NCBI GenBank assembly: GCA_029267335.1 | Contig: JAJUJC010000001.1 | Span: 372,001-436,000, forward strand | Length of the DNA: 64,000 bases | DNA from: Intestinibacillus massiliensis | Lineage (GTDB): Bacteria; Bacillota; Clostridia; Oscillospirales; Butyricicoccaceae | Reading direction: 5' to 3' | Shown here: one piece after another, positions 33,228-46,843 of the stretch | How the letters are laid out: each line of letters begins with the position of its first letter | Position numbering within the stretch: position 1 is the first letter of the stretch | The notes under the pieces: model-generated | What the model saw: the letters and a program-made list of their open reading frames with translations, nothing else | The model's database searches: none | Told to the model about the DNA's origin: nothing | Made by a program: the position numbers and the translations under genes

Positions 33228-34019
33228 TTATGCCTCCCCGAACAATCGGCAGAAATGGTTGAGCGGACCGTTGCCGTGCCCGATCGGCAGCGCGTGCTCG
33301 ATCGCGTCGGTCACATAGTCCTTGGCGCGCGCGACCGCCTCCGCGACCGGATACCCGAGCGCCAGATTGGATGCAATCGCACTCGACAGCGTGCAGCCCG
33401 TGCCGTGTGTGTTCTTGGTCCGCACTTGATGGGTTTGCAGCCGCTGCACGGTCGCGCCGTCGCAAAATACGTCGACCGCGTGCGGAATACCCGCACCGCC
33501 CTTGACGAGCACGCTCTTGCAGCCCAGCCGCAGAATTTCCTGCGCCGCGCGCTCCATATCCTCGACCGAGGTGATATGGATGCCCGTGATGCACTCCGCT
33601 TCGTGCAGATTGGGCGTGAGCACATCGGCAAACGGCAGCACATGCTCGATCAGCGCGCCGACCGAGGCGGGTTCCATGAGCGGATCACCGTTTTTGGCGA
33701 ACATGACGGGGTCGATTACGACGTTCACCGGCTGATACTGTGCAAGCTTATCCGCGACTGCGCGCATACATTCCGGCGACGACAGCATGCCGATCTTGAC
33801 CGCGTCCGGCACGATGTCCTCAAACACCGCGTCGATCTGCTCCGCGATCATTTTGGGGCTGATGTCCGCGATGTCGATGACGCGCGCGGTGTTCTCCGCC
33901 ACGACCGATACGATGACGCTCATACCGAACACCCCGTGTGCGGACATGGTTTTGAGGTCGGCCTGCACGCCTGCCCCGCCCGAGCAGTCCGACCCTGCGA
34001 TGGTCAATACTTTCTTCAT
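33228..34019 (-). CDS. thiD: Phosphomethylpyrimidine kinase ThiD
   Basis: A complete 263-residue ThiD. It starts VLTIAGSDCSGGAGVQADLKT, has VIDPVMFAKNGDPLM, and ends with the catalytic KNTHGTGCTLSSAIA. It converts HMP from TenA or uptake into HMP-PP. AAGGAGG lies before the ATG. It is the first gene of the TPP-riboswitch operon and overlaps nothing; thiW follows after 2 bases. A second thiD begins at 64. Confidence 0.96.
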   Translation of the reverse strand: MKKVLTIAGSDCSGGAGVQADLKTMSAHGVFGMSVIVSVVAENTARVIDIADISPKMIAEQIDAVFEDIVPDAVKIGMLSSPECMRAVADKLAQYQPVNVVIDPVMFAKNGDPLMEPASVGALIEHVLPFADVLTPNLHEAECITGIHITSVEDMERAAQEILRLGCKSVLVKGGAGIPHAVDVFCDGATVQRLQTHQVRTKNTHGTGCTLSSAIASNLALGYPVAEAVARAKDYVTDAIEHALPIGHGNGPLNHFCRLFGEA

Positions 34020-34053
34020 TTAAGTCCTCCTTTTTGCCCTTCGGGCAACGAAA

Positions 34054-34084
34054 AAGGGAACATCCCGTATGGAATGTTCCCTTG
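34054..34084 (-). terminator. Riboswitch-controlled terminator before thiD
   Basis: An AAGGGAACAT stem with a small loop, followed by TTTTT on the minus strand, lies between the TPP aptamer and the thiD RBS. It is well placed to end transcription when TPP is bound. Confidence 0.85.
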
Positions 34085-34140
34085 GTATCTCGTCCTTCCG
34101 CGCGTGTCAATGTACGGCGAAAAAGCGGTGTTTCCCTCGT

Positions 34141-34246
34141 CGCTTCCCTACGTTGGCATGATCCAAATCAGGTGCCGGAGCATTGCTGCTCCAAAGGTCG
34201 AGGGGATACGCCCCTCCTCTCAGCCCCCAAGCGGGACTCCCTTGCG
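34141..34246 (-). ncRNA. TPP riboswitch aptamer
   Basis: On the minus strand the conserved blocks appear in order: GGGGGCTGAGAGGAGGG, then CACCTGATTTGGATCATGCC and AACGTAGGGAAGC. These form the pyrimidine- and pyrophosphate-sensor arms of the THI-box. The aptamer precedes a terminator and the thiD-thiW-thiM-tenA-thiZ-thiX-thiY genes, so high TPP should switch the operon off. The ends are set to the visible P1 region and may be a few bases off. Confidence 0.96.
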
Positions 34247-34252
34247 AAACCT

Positions 34253-34277
34253 ATCCTACCACGTTTCGGGTGTGCTG

Positions 34278-34281
<4 letters not shown>
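34253..34281 (-). promoter_or_regulatory. Promoter of the thiamine salvage operon
   Basis: Minus strand TTGACA (34276-34281, perfect) and TAGGAT (34253-34258) are 17 bases apart, just upstream of the TPP aptamer and overlapping the uvrA stop. Confidence 0.8.
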
Positions 34282-37121
<2,840 letters not shown>

Positions 37122-37145
37122 GCTTCTCCTTCCTGTGAGGGTGTG

Positions 37146-39110
37146 TCAGCCTTGTTCCAGTGCCTTGATCTTGTCACGCAGCTCTGCGGCGATCTCAAAT
37201 TCCAGCAGCTTAGCGGCTTCCTTCATCTGGCGTGTCAAGCGCGCGATCTCCGCCTGCTTTTCACCCTTGGTCATATATTGTCCCTTGCCGCGCGGTGTCT
37301 TTGCGCCCGCTTCGGCGGAAATTTCGATAATATCGCGCACTTCCTTGCGGATGGTCTGCGGTGTGATGCCGTGCGCTTCGTTAAACGCCATCTGCTTCTC
37401 GCGGCGGCGGTTGGTCTCGTCGATTGCGCGGCGCATGGACGGGGTGACCGTGTCGGCATACATGATGACCCTGCCCTCCGCATTGCGCGCGGCGCGGCCA
37501 ATCGTCTGCACGAGTGCGGTCTCGGAGCGCAGGAAACCCTCTTTGTCCGCATCGAGAATCGCGACGAGCGATACCTCGGGCAGATCCAACCCCTCGCGCA
37601 GCAGGTTGATGCCAACGAGCACATCGAACAGACCAAGCCGCAGATCGCGTAGCAACTCCATGCGTTCAATGGTCTTGACGTCGTGGTGCATATAGCGCAC
37701 GCGGATGCCCGCGCTCTCAAGGTAATCGGTCAAATCTTCCGCCATTTTTTTGGTCAGTGTGGTGACGAGCACGCGTTCTTTTTTCGCGGTGCGCGCGTTG
37801 ATCTCTCCGATGAGGTCATCGATCTGCCCGTCGATCGGGCGCACATCAATGACCGGATCGAGCAGACCGGTCGGGCGGATGACCTGCTCAACGATCTGCG
37901 ACGAGCGTGATTTTTCATAGTCGCCCGGCGTTGCGGAAACATAGAGGATCTGGTGCAGCCGTTCGTCAAACTCATCAAAGTTGAGCGGTCGATTATCGTA
38001 TGCCGAGGGTAGGCGAAATCCATTTTCCACCAAACTCTCCTTGCGGGCGCGATCGCCGTGATACATCGCGCGCACCTGCGGCAGCGTGACATGGCTCTCG
38101 TCGACGATGAGCAGAAAATCCTTGGGGAAATAGTCGATAAGGGTATATGGCGAGCTGCCCGGCTCACGACCGGACAGCACACGCGAATAGTTCTCGATAC
38201 CGCTGCAAAAGCCGATTTCACGCATCATTTCAATATCATAATTGGTGCGTTGCCGGATGCGCTGGGCTTCTACCAGTTTGCCTTTTTCCTCAAAATATTG
38301 TACACGCTCGTCCAGTTCGCGCTCGAGCACGGCAATGGCTTTTTCCATCTTGTCACGCGGCGTGACATAGTGGCTCGCGGGGAAAATCGCGATATGGCTG
38401 AGTTCGCGCATCGTCGCGCCGTTCAAGGGGTTGATCTGGCTGATACGGTCGATCTCGTCCCCAAAAAACTCGATACGCACACAGTCGCTGTCCGAATAAA
38501 CCGGCCAGATCTCGACCGTGTCGCCGCGCACGCGGAAGCGGTTGCGTTCAAATGCGATGTCGTTGCGCTCGTACTGGATGTCGATCAGGCGGCGAATGAC
38601 TTCGTCGCGCCCGATCAGCATGCCGGAACGCAGCGAAATGACCATACTTTTATAGTCGATCGGATCACCCAGTGAATAGATGCAGGAGACTGACGCCACA
38701 ATGATGACATCGTCGCGTTCCGACAGCGCGGAGGTCGCGGAGTGGCGCAGACGGTCGATCTCATCGTTGACCGCACTGTCCTTTTCGATATAGGTGTCGG
38801 TCGAGGCGATGTACGCCTCAGGCTGATAGTAATCATAGTAGGATACAAAGTATTCTACCGCATTTTCCGGAAAAAACTCGCGCAGTTCCGAGCAGAGCTG
38901 CGCGGCAAGCGTCTTATTGTGTGCGAGCACAAGTGTGGGCTTGCGCACGCGCTCGATAATGTTCGCCATCGTAAAGGTCTTGCCCGAACCGGTCACGCCG
39001 AGCAGGGTCTGCTCGCGAAAATCCAGCTTGATGCCCTTTGCCAGAGCGTCGATTGCCTCGGGCTGATCGCCTGCAGGGCGGTACTTACTGACGATTTTGA
39101 AGGGCGGCAT
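37146..39110 (-). CDS. uvrB: UvrABC excision nuclease subunit B
   Basis: A 654-residue UvrB. Motifs: [14 protein letters not shown] (Walker A), [10 protein letters not shown] (beta-hairpin that inserts at lesions), LLIVDESHV (Walker B), QTIGRAARN (helicase motif VI) and a C-terminal UVR domain ([20 protein letters not shown]) that contacts UvrC. AAGGAGG precedes the ATG at 39110. It sits between radC and uvrA in one DNA-repair transcript; uvrC is elsewhere. Confidence 0.98.
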   Translation of the reverse strand: MPPFKIVSKYRPAGDQPEAIDALAKGIKLDFREQTLLGVTGSGKTFTMANIIERVRKPTLVLAHNKTLAAQLCSELREFFPENAVEYFVSYYDYYQPEAYIASTDTYIEKDSAVNDEIDRLRHSATSALSERDDVIIVASVSCIYSLGDPIDYKSMVISLRSGMLIGRDEVIRRLIDIQYERNDIAFERNRFRVRGDTVEIWPVYSDSDCVRIEFFGDEIDRISQINPLNGATMRELSHIAIFPASHYVTPRDKMEKAIAVLERELDERVQYFEEKGKLVEAQRIRQRTNYDIEMMREIGFCSGIENYSRVLSGREPGSSPYTLIDYFPKDFLLIVDESHVTLPQVRAMYHGDRARKESLVENGFRLPSAYDNRPLNFDEFDERLHQILYVSATPGDYEKSRSSQIVEQVIRPTGLLDPVIDVRPIDGQIDDLIGEINARTAKKERVLVTTLTKKMAEDLTDYLESAGIRVRYMHHDVKTIERMELLRDLRLGLFDVLVGINLLREGLDLPEVSLVAILDADKEGFLRSETALVQTIGRAARNAEGRVIMYADTVTPSMRRAIDETNRRREKQMAFNEAHGITPQTIRKEVRDIIEISAEAGAKTPRGKGQYMTKGEKQAEIARLTRQMKEAAKLLEFEIAAELRDKIKALEQG

Positions 39111-39127
39111 ATTCCCGCCTCCTTTCC

Positions 39128-39829
39128 CTATCCGAGCATGCCGCTGTCCGCCATCGACGCAAATTCGTCTCCGGCGACGATGACATGCTCCACAAGCTGC
39201 ACCCCCACGGTTTGCAGCGCCTGTTTGATCTGTTTGGTCAGTCCGATATCCTCGCGCGAGGGCAGCGCGAGTCCGTGCGGATGATTATGCGCAAGCGCCA
39301 CACCGACCGCGTTGCGGCGCAGCGCGATCTCCACGACCTTGCGCGGGCTGAGCGCGACCTCGCCGACCGTACCGCTGGCAAGCTCCTCACAGCAAATGAC
39401 GATGCCGCGATGGTCCAGACACGCAATGCGGGCGACCTCGTGCGTCAAGCCGCGAAAGTACGGCGCAAGGTATTCCCCGAGCATTTCGGTCGTGCTCATG
39501 CGTGTGCTCTCAAGCGCGTGGTGACGGCTGTCGATGTCGTACCGACGGAACAGCTCCATCGCAAGATGCAGCAGCGTTGCGGCGTTCTCTCCGATGCCGT
39601 CGACGCGCAGCAGCTCCTCGGCCGGCGCTTCAAAGACCGCGTGCAGGCTGCCGAACCGTTCGAGCAGACGATGCGCGACCGGATTGACGTCCATCCGCGG
39701 GATCGCATAATAGAGCAGCAGTTCAAGCGCCTCATGGTCGTGCATGACATCCAGTCCGTTTTCGAGAAATTTTTGCTTCATACGGCGACGATGCTCACCG
39801 TGTACCGCCGACGTTTCTTTGCCGCTCAT
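39128..39829 (-). CDS. radC: RadC-family JAB1/MPN protein
   Basis: A 233-residue RadC. An N-terminal helix-hairpin-helix region ([15 protein letters not shown]) is followed by the JAB metal site [15 protein letters not shown] (HxHx7SxxD). The shorter size fits the Firmicute form. Despite the old name, a role in repair is not established; the fold suggests a metallo-isopeptidase-like or nuclease activity. It overlaps the upstream acetyltransferase by four bases and precedes uvrB by 17. Confidence 0.93.
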   Translation of the reverse strand: MSGKETSAVHGEHRRRMKQKFLENGLDVMHDHEALELLLYYAIPRMDVNPVAHRLLERFGSLHAVFEAPAEELLRVDGIGENAATLLHLAMELFRRYDIDSRHHALESTRMSTTEMLGEYLAPYFRGLTHEVARIACLDHRGIVICCEELASGTVGEVALSPRKVVEIALRRNAVGVALAHNHPHGLALPSREDIGLTKQIKQALQTVGVQLVEHVIVAGDEFASMADSGMLG

Positions 39830-40428
39830 TTGACACGCACCGTGCGCGCCGCGCTGTCGAGAATGGTCTGCACAATCGGCAGTGGTGCAAGCTGCGGAAA
39901 CGGCATGGTCGGGCGCGGTTCGGGATCGTGTGTACGCAGGGATTTTGCCATCCAGATCACATCGCGCCACTGACCGAATTTATACATGCTGTCCTGATAC
40001 GAGCCGGAGATCACAAAACCCATCGCGCTGTGGAATTTGATCGATCGTTCGTTGGGCGAGGTGATGCCGACATAGATGTTATAGTAGCCCTGCCGCGTGA
40101 GCAGTTCAAACAGCGAGGCATAGAGCGCACGGGCGACGCCACAGCGGTGATATTTCTGCGCGACATAGATCGAGGTCTCGACCGACCACTGATAGCCCGC
40201 ACGCGTCCGGTGCGGCGAAGCATAGCCATAGCCCGCGACTGCGCCGTCGATGCGGCAAACGAGCCACGGCAGCGTGCTTGTAAAACTGCGGATGCGCGCG
40301 CGAAATTCTGTAACCGAAGGCGCGTCGTATTCACTCGATACCGTCGTATTCTCGACGTAGGGTGCATAGACCGCGAGCATGTCCGCCGCGTCCTGCTCGG
40401 TCGCGGGACGAATGATGATATCCGGCAT
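39826..40428 (-). CDS. PAT-type N-acetyltransferase, paralogue
   Basis: A 200-residue GNAT close to the protein at 13863: VYAPYVENTTVSSEYDAPSVTEFRAR, a CoA loop YVAQKYHRCGVARALYASL, and FHSAMGFVISGSYQDSMYKFGQWRDVIWM. It probably acetylates an amine or amino-acid analogue. The ATG at 40428 is favoured by a GGGGG site just upstream. It is the first gene of the transcript with radC, uvrB and uvrA, a link that has no obvious functional reason. A TATAAT -10 box is visible near 40467. Confidence 0.87.
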   Translation of the reverse strand: MPDIIIRPATEQDAADMLAVYAPYVENTTVSSEYDAPSVTEFRARIRSFTSTLPWLVCRIDGAVAGYGYASPHRTRAGYQWSVETSIYVAQKYHRCGVARALYASLFELLTRQGYYNIYVGITSPNERSIKFHSAMGFVISGSYQDSMYKFGQWRDVIWMAKSLRTHDPEPRPTMPFPQLAPLPIVQTILDSAARTVRVK

Positions 40429-40573
40429 AGTTTTCCCCCATTGAAAGCAATTTCTCACGGTTTTATTATATCACAAACTCTTTCTAAATGGAAAGTCGTT
40501 CCCGCTCGATTATGCGCGGAAAAACACGTTTTTTCGCGTGCGCATGCCCCTGCGTGAAAAAGTGCGCGCGGAC

Positions 40574-40602
40574 TTTTCACTCATCGGTTTTTATGGTATA
40601 CT
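40574..40602 (+). promoter_or_regulatory. Promoter of the DUF4364-lrgAB operon
   Basis: TTTTCA (40574-40579) and TATACT (40597-40602) are separated by 17 bases, about 35 bases before the first gene. Confidence 0.65.
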
Positions 40603-40642
40603 GTCAGTGAAATATATCTCGATTCGAGAGGAGATGAAGCAT

Positions 40643-41197
40643 TTGGCACGCTACGGCTTTATCCGGACAAAAGAGGACATCAAGTTTTTGGTTCTGTACG
40701 CCATGCAGTTTTTGGACTTCCCTGTGACGTTTGAATCGGTTGTCGACATCTGCACCTGGTGTGACGATGGTTTCAATTATTTTGAATTACAGGAAGCGTT
40801 TCGGGAGATGGTCGAAACCGGTCATATCGCGGATGCACCGTCGGACGGCGAGTCGCTTTATGTCATCACGGAGGACGGCTGCGAAGCGGCACGGCTGTTT
40901 GAAGGCAATCTGCCCTATACTGTGCGGGAAGCGGCGCAGGCCTCCGCACTGCGCGTGGTACGGCAACTGCGCCGGGACGCCGCACTTTCCACTGCGGTGG
41001 AAAAACGCGCGGACAACGACCTGATCGTACAGCTTTCCATGCAGGATGTGTTCTCGCTCCGTATGAATGTCGTCAGCCGCGCGCAGGCTTCCATGCTTGA
41101 GCGCAATTTCCGTAAAAACGCGGAGAAAATCTATAATGTACTGCTCGATGCGCTGATTCGCGCATACGACGAAAAGGAAGATGACCCCAAAACGTGA
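40643..41197 (+). CDS. DUF4364 family protein, predicted winged-helix regulator
   Basis: A 184-residue protein of the DUF4364 family (LARYGFIRTKEDIKFLVLYAMQFLDFPVTF opening, then ELQEAFREMVETGHIADAP and LYVITEDGCEAARLFE). The N-terminal 80 residues look like a winged helix of PadR/ArsR form and the rest may dimerise. TTG at 40643 is chosen because AGGAG is 9 bases upstream; the in-frame ATG at 40634 directly abuts AGGAG. The stop overlaps the GTG of lrgA, so it is translationally coupled to the LrgAB genes and could sense the same signal. No function is established for the family. Confidence 0.83.
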   Translation: MARYGFIRTKEDIKFLVLYAMQFLDFPVTFESVVDICTWCDDGFNYFELQEAFREMVETGHIADAPSDGESLYVITEDGCEAARLFEGNLPYTVREAAQASALRVVRQLRRDAALSTAVEKRADNDLIVQLSMQDVFSLRMNVVSRAQASMLERNFRKNAEKIYNVLLDALIRAYDEKEDDPKT

Positions 41198-41571
41198 AAT
41201 ATCTCAGACAACTCGCAATTCTCTTTGCATGCTGTGTTGCAGGCAGCGCACTTTCTGTGCTGACTGCCGGCAAACTTCCGGGCAACGTACTCGGTATGGC
41301 GCTGCTTTTTGTGCTGCTGCTCATCGGTGTACTGCGTCCCTCCCATGTGGAAAACGTCGCGGACTTTTTTCTGGAAAACATGGCGTTCTTTTTTCTGCCG
41401 GCATGCCTCAGTATCCTTGACGTATTCCCCGAAATCCAAGCGAAGCTGCTCCCGATCCTCTTTGTGATCCTTGCAACCACGCTCATCACCGCCGCTGCGA
41501 CCGCAGTCACCGTCCATCTGGTGCTGCGCGTACAAAGCAAACTGCAATCGACGCATAAGGGAGCTTCATGA
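41194..41571 (+). CDS. lrgA: LrgA/CidA-family holin-like protein
   Basis: A 125-residue membrane protein with four hydrophobic segments. It has the LrgA opening LAILFACCVAGSALSVLTAGKLPGNVLGMALLF and FFLPACLSILDVFP. The GTG start at 41194 overlaps the upstream stop. LrgA and LrgB influence murein hydrolase activity and, in some bacteria, pyruvate uptake. The stop overlaps the lrgB start by four bases. Confidence 0.92.
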   Translation: MKYLRQLAILFACCVAGSALSVLTAGKLPGNVLGMALLFVLLLIGVLRPSHVENVADFFLENMAFFFLPACLSILDVFPEIQAKLLPILFVILATTLITAAATAVTVHLVLRVQSKLQSTHKGAS

Positions 41572-42260
41572 TGAAAAACGCAATCAACACCCCTTTTTTC
41601 TGGCTTGCCCTTTCCGTCCTCGCCTATGAGGTCGGTTTGTGGGTCAACCGCCGTCTCGATCACCCGCTTGCAAACCCGCTGCTTATCGCGACCGGTCTGC
41701 TGTGTGTGTTGCTGATCGGCTCGCATACCTCCGTAACGACCTATAACGCGGGCGGCATGTTCATTTCCATGTGCCTCACACCTGCGACCGTGGCACTGGC
41801 TGTCCCTATTTTTCGCGAACTGCGCACGTTGCGCAAGAACCTATTACCGATCCTGCTCGGCGCATTGGTCGGTTCGGTCGCTTCGATGGGCAGTGTTGTC
41901 GTGCTCTCCCGTCTGGTCGGACTGGACCGCACGATGATCGTGTCGCTGCTGCCGAAGTCCGTCACAACGCCCATTGGTGTTGCGGTCTCTACTTCTCTGG
42001 GCGGCATTCCTGCGGTCACCGCGATCGCGATCATCATCACGGGACTGTTCGGCGCGATCGTGCTCCCTGCTTTTCTGAGCAAATTGGGCGTGGCGCACCC
42101 TGTGACGACCGGACTCGCCATCGGCACGGCATCCCATGCCGTCGGCACTTCACGCGCGATCGAACTTGGCAAAACGGAAGGTGCGATGAGCGGTCTTGCC
42201 ATCGGCATCTCCGGTTTTTTGACCGCGCTGATTGCCCCTTTTTTGGGCGTTTTTTTCTAA
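41568..42260 (+). CDS. lrgB: LrgB/CidB-family membrane protein
   Basis: A 230-residue polytopic membrane protein with the LrgB pattern: FFWLALSVLAYEVGLWVNRR, TPATVALAVPIF, LLPKSVTTPIGVAVS and GLAIGTASHAVGTSRAIELG. It probably acts with LrgA. LytSR, the usual controller, is not adjacent; the DUF4364 protein takes that place. A strong terminator ends the operon. Confidence 0.95.
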   Translation: MMKNAINTPFFWLALSVLAYEVGLWVNRRLDHPLANPLLIATGLLCVLLIGSHTSVTTYNAGGMFISMCLTPATVALAVPIFRELRTLRKNLLPILLGALVGSVASMGSVVVLSRLVGLDRTMIVSLLPKSVTTPIGVAVSTSLGGIPAVTAIAIIITGLFGAIVLPAFLSKLGVAHPVTTGLAIGTASHAVGTSRAIELGKTEGAMSGLAIGISGFLTALIAPFLGVFF

Positions 42261-42274
42261 ACAACACACCTCAG

Positions 42275-42317
42275 CAGCGCTGTCAGGTATCTTTCGTGAC
42301 AGCGCTGTTTTTTTTGT
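42275..42317 (+). terminator. Intrinsic terminator of the lrgAB operon
   Basis: An 11-bp CAGCGCTGTCA stem, 11-base loop and nine Ts form a near-ideal terminator right after lrgB. Confidence 0.95.
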
Positions 42318-42463
42318 AGCCGAACGAAGTCAGACCCTAATCCCAAAAGCGCCCATATCGCTATCATCTTTTACTCATAAGTACTTCGCTTTTCACCATT
42401 CCTATGATACAATAAAAGCAATACAGTATGTATGTTACGTTTGGAAGGTAAAGGAGAATCACC

Positions 42464-43393
42464 ATGGGCATTAAAATATGCGGTGCGCCCTGTTGTTGGG
42501 GCGTTGACGACATTACAAATCCTTATCTACCCTCTTGGCAGCGTGTGCTGCATGAAGCACATGAGGCGGGTTATCGCGCCATCGAGCTCGGTCCCAACGG
42601 GTGGATCCCGACTAATGCGCTTGAAACAGTGTCGCAGGCACTGAATGAAAATGGATTGTCGATCGTCGCCGGCACGATCTTTGACGATATACTGAGTGAG
42701 GACAATTATCCGAAGCTGTTGGCACAGGTCGAGGGCATTTGCTCCCTCATCACCCATTTGCCTCCTCTGCCGCGTGAAGAGGGGCAGCGTTGGCCGACCC
42801 CGTACCTGACCGTCATGGATTGGGGACATGAGGAACGCGACTATGCAGCCGGACATTCTGACCGCGCGCCGCGTTTGGACGAAGCGGGCTGGGCGCGGCT
42901 CGTGTCGCATTTCCGCGGTCTGTGCGAAAAAGCGGTCAGCTATGGCGTGCGTCCGGTGCTGCATCCCCATTGTGGCGGCTATATCGAGTTCGCGGATGAA
43001 ATCGACCGTCTTGCGGCAGAAATTCCGAATGAACTTGCCGGTTTTGTGCTTGATACGGGTCATTTGCAGTATGCCGGTCTCGATCCGGTCGAATGGCTGC
43101 GCAAATACCGCGACCGACTCGATTATGTGCATTTTAAGGACATCGACAAAACGGTCTATGATGAAGTGATGGGACAGCATATCCGCTTTTTTGAGGGCTG
43201 TGCCAAGGGCTCGATGTGCCCCATTGGTAAGGGTATGATCGACTACCGCGCGATTTCCGCTGTACTGCATGAAATCGGGTACAACGGCTATATTACAATC
43301 GAGCAGGAGTGCGATCCGCGCAACGTGGAAAACAGTCTGCCCAATGTCAAGGCCAGCGTCGATTATCTCAAAAGCATCGGCTACGACATCTGA
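42464..43393 (+). CDS. Sugar phosphate isomerase/epimerase family protein (IolE-like)
   Basis: A 309-residue TIM-barrel protein of the AP endonuclease 2/xylose isomerase-like group. It begins GIKICGAPCCWGVDD and has AGYRAIELGPNGWIP, then LHPHCGG, VLDTGHLQYAG, YVHFKDID and ITIEQECDP; the Glu, His and Asp residues of these motifs form the metal site. The pattern resembles IolE (inosose dehydratase). No other iol gene is present, so the substrate is uncertain. AAAGGAG lies 7 bases before the ATG, and an extended -10 (TGATACAAT) is upstream. It is transcribed alone, with a shared terminator. Confidence 0.85.
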   Translation: MGIKICGAPCCWGVDDITNPYLPSWQRVLHEAHEAGYRAIELGPNGWIPTNALETVSQALNENGLSIVAGTIFDDILSEDNYPKLLAQVEGICSLITHLPPLPREEGQRWPTPYLTVMDWGHEERDYAAGHSDRAPRLDEAGWARLVSHFRGLCEKAVSYGVRPVLHPHCGGYIEFADEIDRLAAEIPNELAGFVLDTGHLQYAGLDPVEWLRKYRDRLDYVHFKDIDKTVYDEVMGQHIRFFEGCAKGSMCPIGKGMIDYRAISAVLHEIGYNGYITIEQECDPRNVENSLPNVKASVDYLKSIGYDI

Positions 43394-43401
43394 TACCCGA
43401 T

Positions 43402-43441
43402 AAAAAAGGGCGCTTTCCGAAGTTCGGAAAGCGCCCTTTTT
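43402..43441. terminator. Bidirectional intrinsic terminator
   Basis: An 18-bp perfect hairpin (AAAAAGGGCGCTTTCCGAA and complement) with A- and T-runs lies between the convergent IolE-like gene and groEL. Confidence 0.95.
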
Positions 43442-43459
43442 ATGCTGTTTTACCGTCTA

Positions 43460-45500
<2,041 letters not shown>

Positions 45501-45504
45501 TATT

Positions 45505-45533
45505 ATGATACATCAACCTTTTCCAATACGCAA
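45505..45533 (-). promoter_or_regulatory. Promoter of groESL
   Basis: Minus strand TTGCGT (45528-45533) and TATCAT (45505-45510) with a 17-base spacer lead straight into CIRCE. Confidence 0.65.
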
Positions 45534-45612
45534 GAGGTTTTGCCGAGTTTTTCACAAGATTTTTTTAAATTTTTGTGAATAAGCCGGTGCCGCACCTATG
45601 GAGAATGATTTC

Positions 45613-46776
45613 TTACCCACGTTGCGGCTTAGCACCCTCCGTCTTCGTCTGCTTTTTTGCCTCTTGCTTAAAGTACATATACAAATCACACTTAATCATG
45701 CCGTTATACAGTTTGCGCCGTTTATCCGCTTTGCATGCATAAAAACGTTCAAACTCCGCGTCCGAACTCAGAATATACTGCTTGCTGTCACTGCCGCGCA
45801 GCGCGCGCCCAAGCGCAGCGTACAGCCGCTCCGCGCTTTGCAGATCGAGCAGACGTTCGCCGTAGGGCGGATTGGCAAAGAGCGTGCCCACGCTGCTGTA
45901 ATCGCGCGACACCGCATCCGCGACCTCAAAGCGCGCTGTATGCAGCACACCCGCCTTGCGCGCATTATCGACCGATAGCCGAACGCAGTCCGGATCGATG
46001 TCGCTGCCGAAAATTTCAAAATCCGACTCAGGTACAATGCGACTGACTGCCTCTTCGCGCACGGATTTCCACGTTTCCGCGCCGATGCAGCCCCACTTTT
46101 CCGCATCAAACGAGCGCATCATACCCGGTGCGCGGCGCATCGCGATAAGCGCTGCCTCAATCGCAATGGTTCCCGAGCCGCAGAACGGGTCGAGCAGGCG
46201 ATCGCGTCCGCGCCAACGCGCCAGCTTTACCATGCCCGCGGCAAGTGTTTCGCGCAGCGGTGCGGCGTTTGCGTTAGCTCGATAGCCGCGCTTGTGCAGC
46301 CCTGCGCCCGAGGTGTCCAGATAGAGTTCTGCGCGATCATGCATGATCGCGAATTGGATCTGATAGCGCGCACCTGTTTCCTCGAACCAATCGGTGCCGT
46401 ATGCATGAGACAGACGAGTTACGACCGCCTTTTTGATGATTTTCTGACAGTCCGGAATGGAATGCAGCGCAGAGTCGAGGGCATGTCCCTTGACCGGGAA
46501 TGCGCCATCACGCGGGATAAAATCCTCCCACGGCAGCGCTCGCACACCCTCAAAAAGCTGGTCAAAGCTAGTGGCAGGGAACGAACCGATGCACAGCAGC
46601 ACGCGCTCGGCGGTGCGCAAATTGAGGTTTGCCCAGGCGAGCGTGCGCTCATCGCCGGAAAACAGCACACGGCCGTTTTCCGGACGAACGTCGGTCAACT
46701 TCCCCTCAAATCGTAACTCGTCAGCAACGATGCCCTCTAGTCCGAACAGGGTCGGACAGCATAATTCCAGCTTCAT
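45613..46776 (-). CDS. THUMP-domain class I RNA methyltransferase (RlmL/YpsC type)
   Basis: A 387-residue SAM-dependent methyltransferase acting on 23S rRNA. An N-terminal ferredoxin-like and THUMP part (LFGLEGIVADELR, then ALHSIPDCQKIIKKAV) precedes the catalytic domain with LLDPFCGSGTIAIEAAL (SAM binding) and FANPPYGERL (the NPPY catalytic motif), matching RlmL's N-terminal enzyme making m2G. The C-terminus is Lys-rich. The second of two close ATGs (46776) is preferred, since GGAGG is 7 bases before it and 1 before the other. It has its own extended -10 (TGATACAAT) at 46806-46814. Confidence 0.9.
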   Translation of the reverse strand: MKLELCCPTLFGLEGIVADELRFEGKLTDVRPENGRVLFSGDERTLAWANLNLRTAERVLLCIGSFPATSFDQLFEGVRALPWEDFIPRDGAFPVKGHALDSALHSIPDCQKIIKKAVVTRLSHAYGTDWFEETGARYQIQFAIMHDRAELYLDTSGAGLHKRGYRANANAAPLRETLAAGMVKLARWRGRDRLLDPFCGSGTIAIEAALIAMRRAPGMMRSFDAEKWGCIGAETWKSVREEAVSRIVPESDFEIFGSDIDPDCVRLSVDNARKAGVLHTARFEVADAVSRDYSSVGTLFANPPYGERLLDLQSAERLYAALGRALRGSDSKQYILSSDAEFERFYACKADKRRKLYNGMIKCDLYMYFKQEAKKQTKTEGAKPQRG

Positions 46777-46843
46777 TTTCATTCCTCCGTTTTCTGTGTT
46801 GCTCTATTGTATCACACCCGCACCGGAATGTACACCGCTGCCC

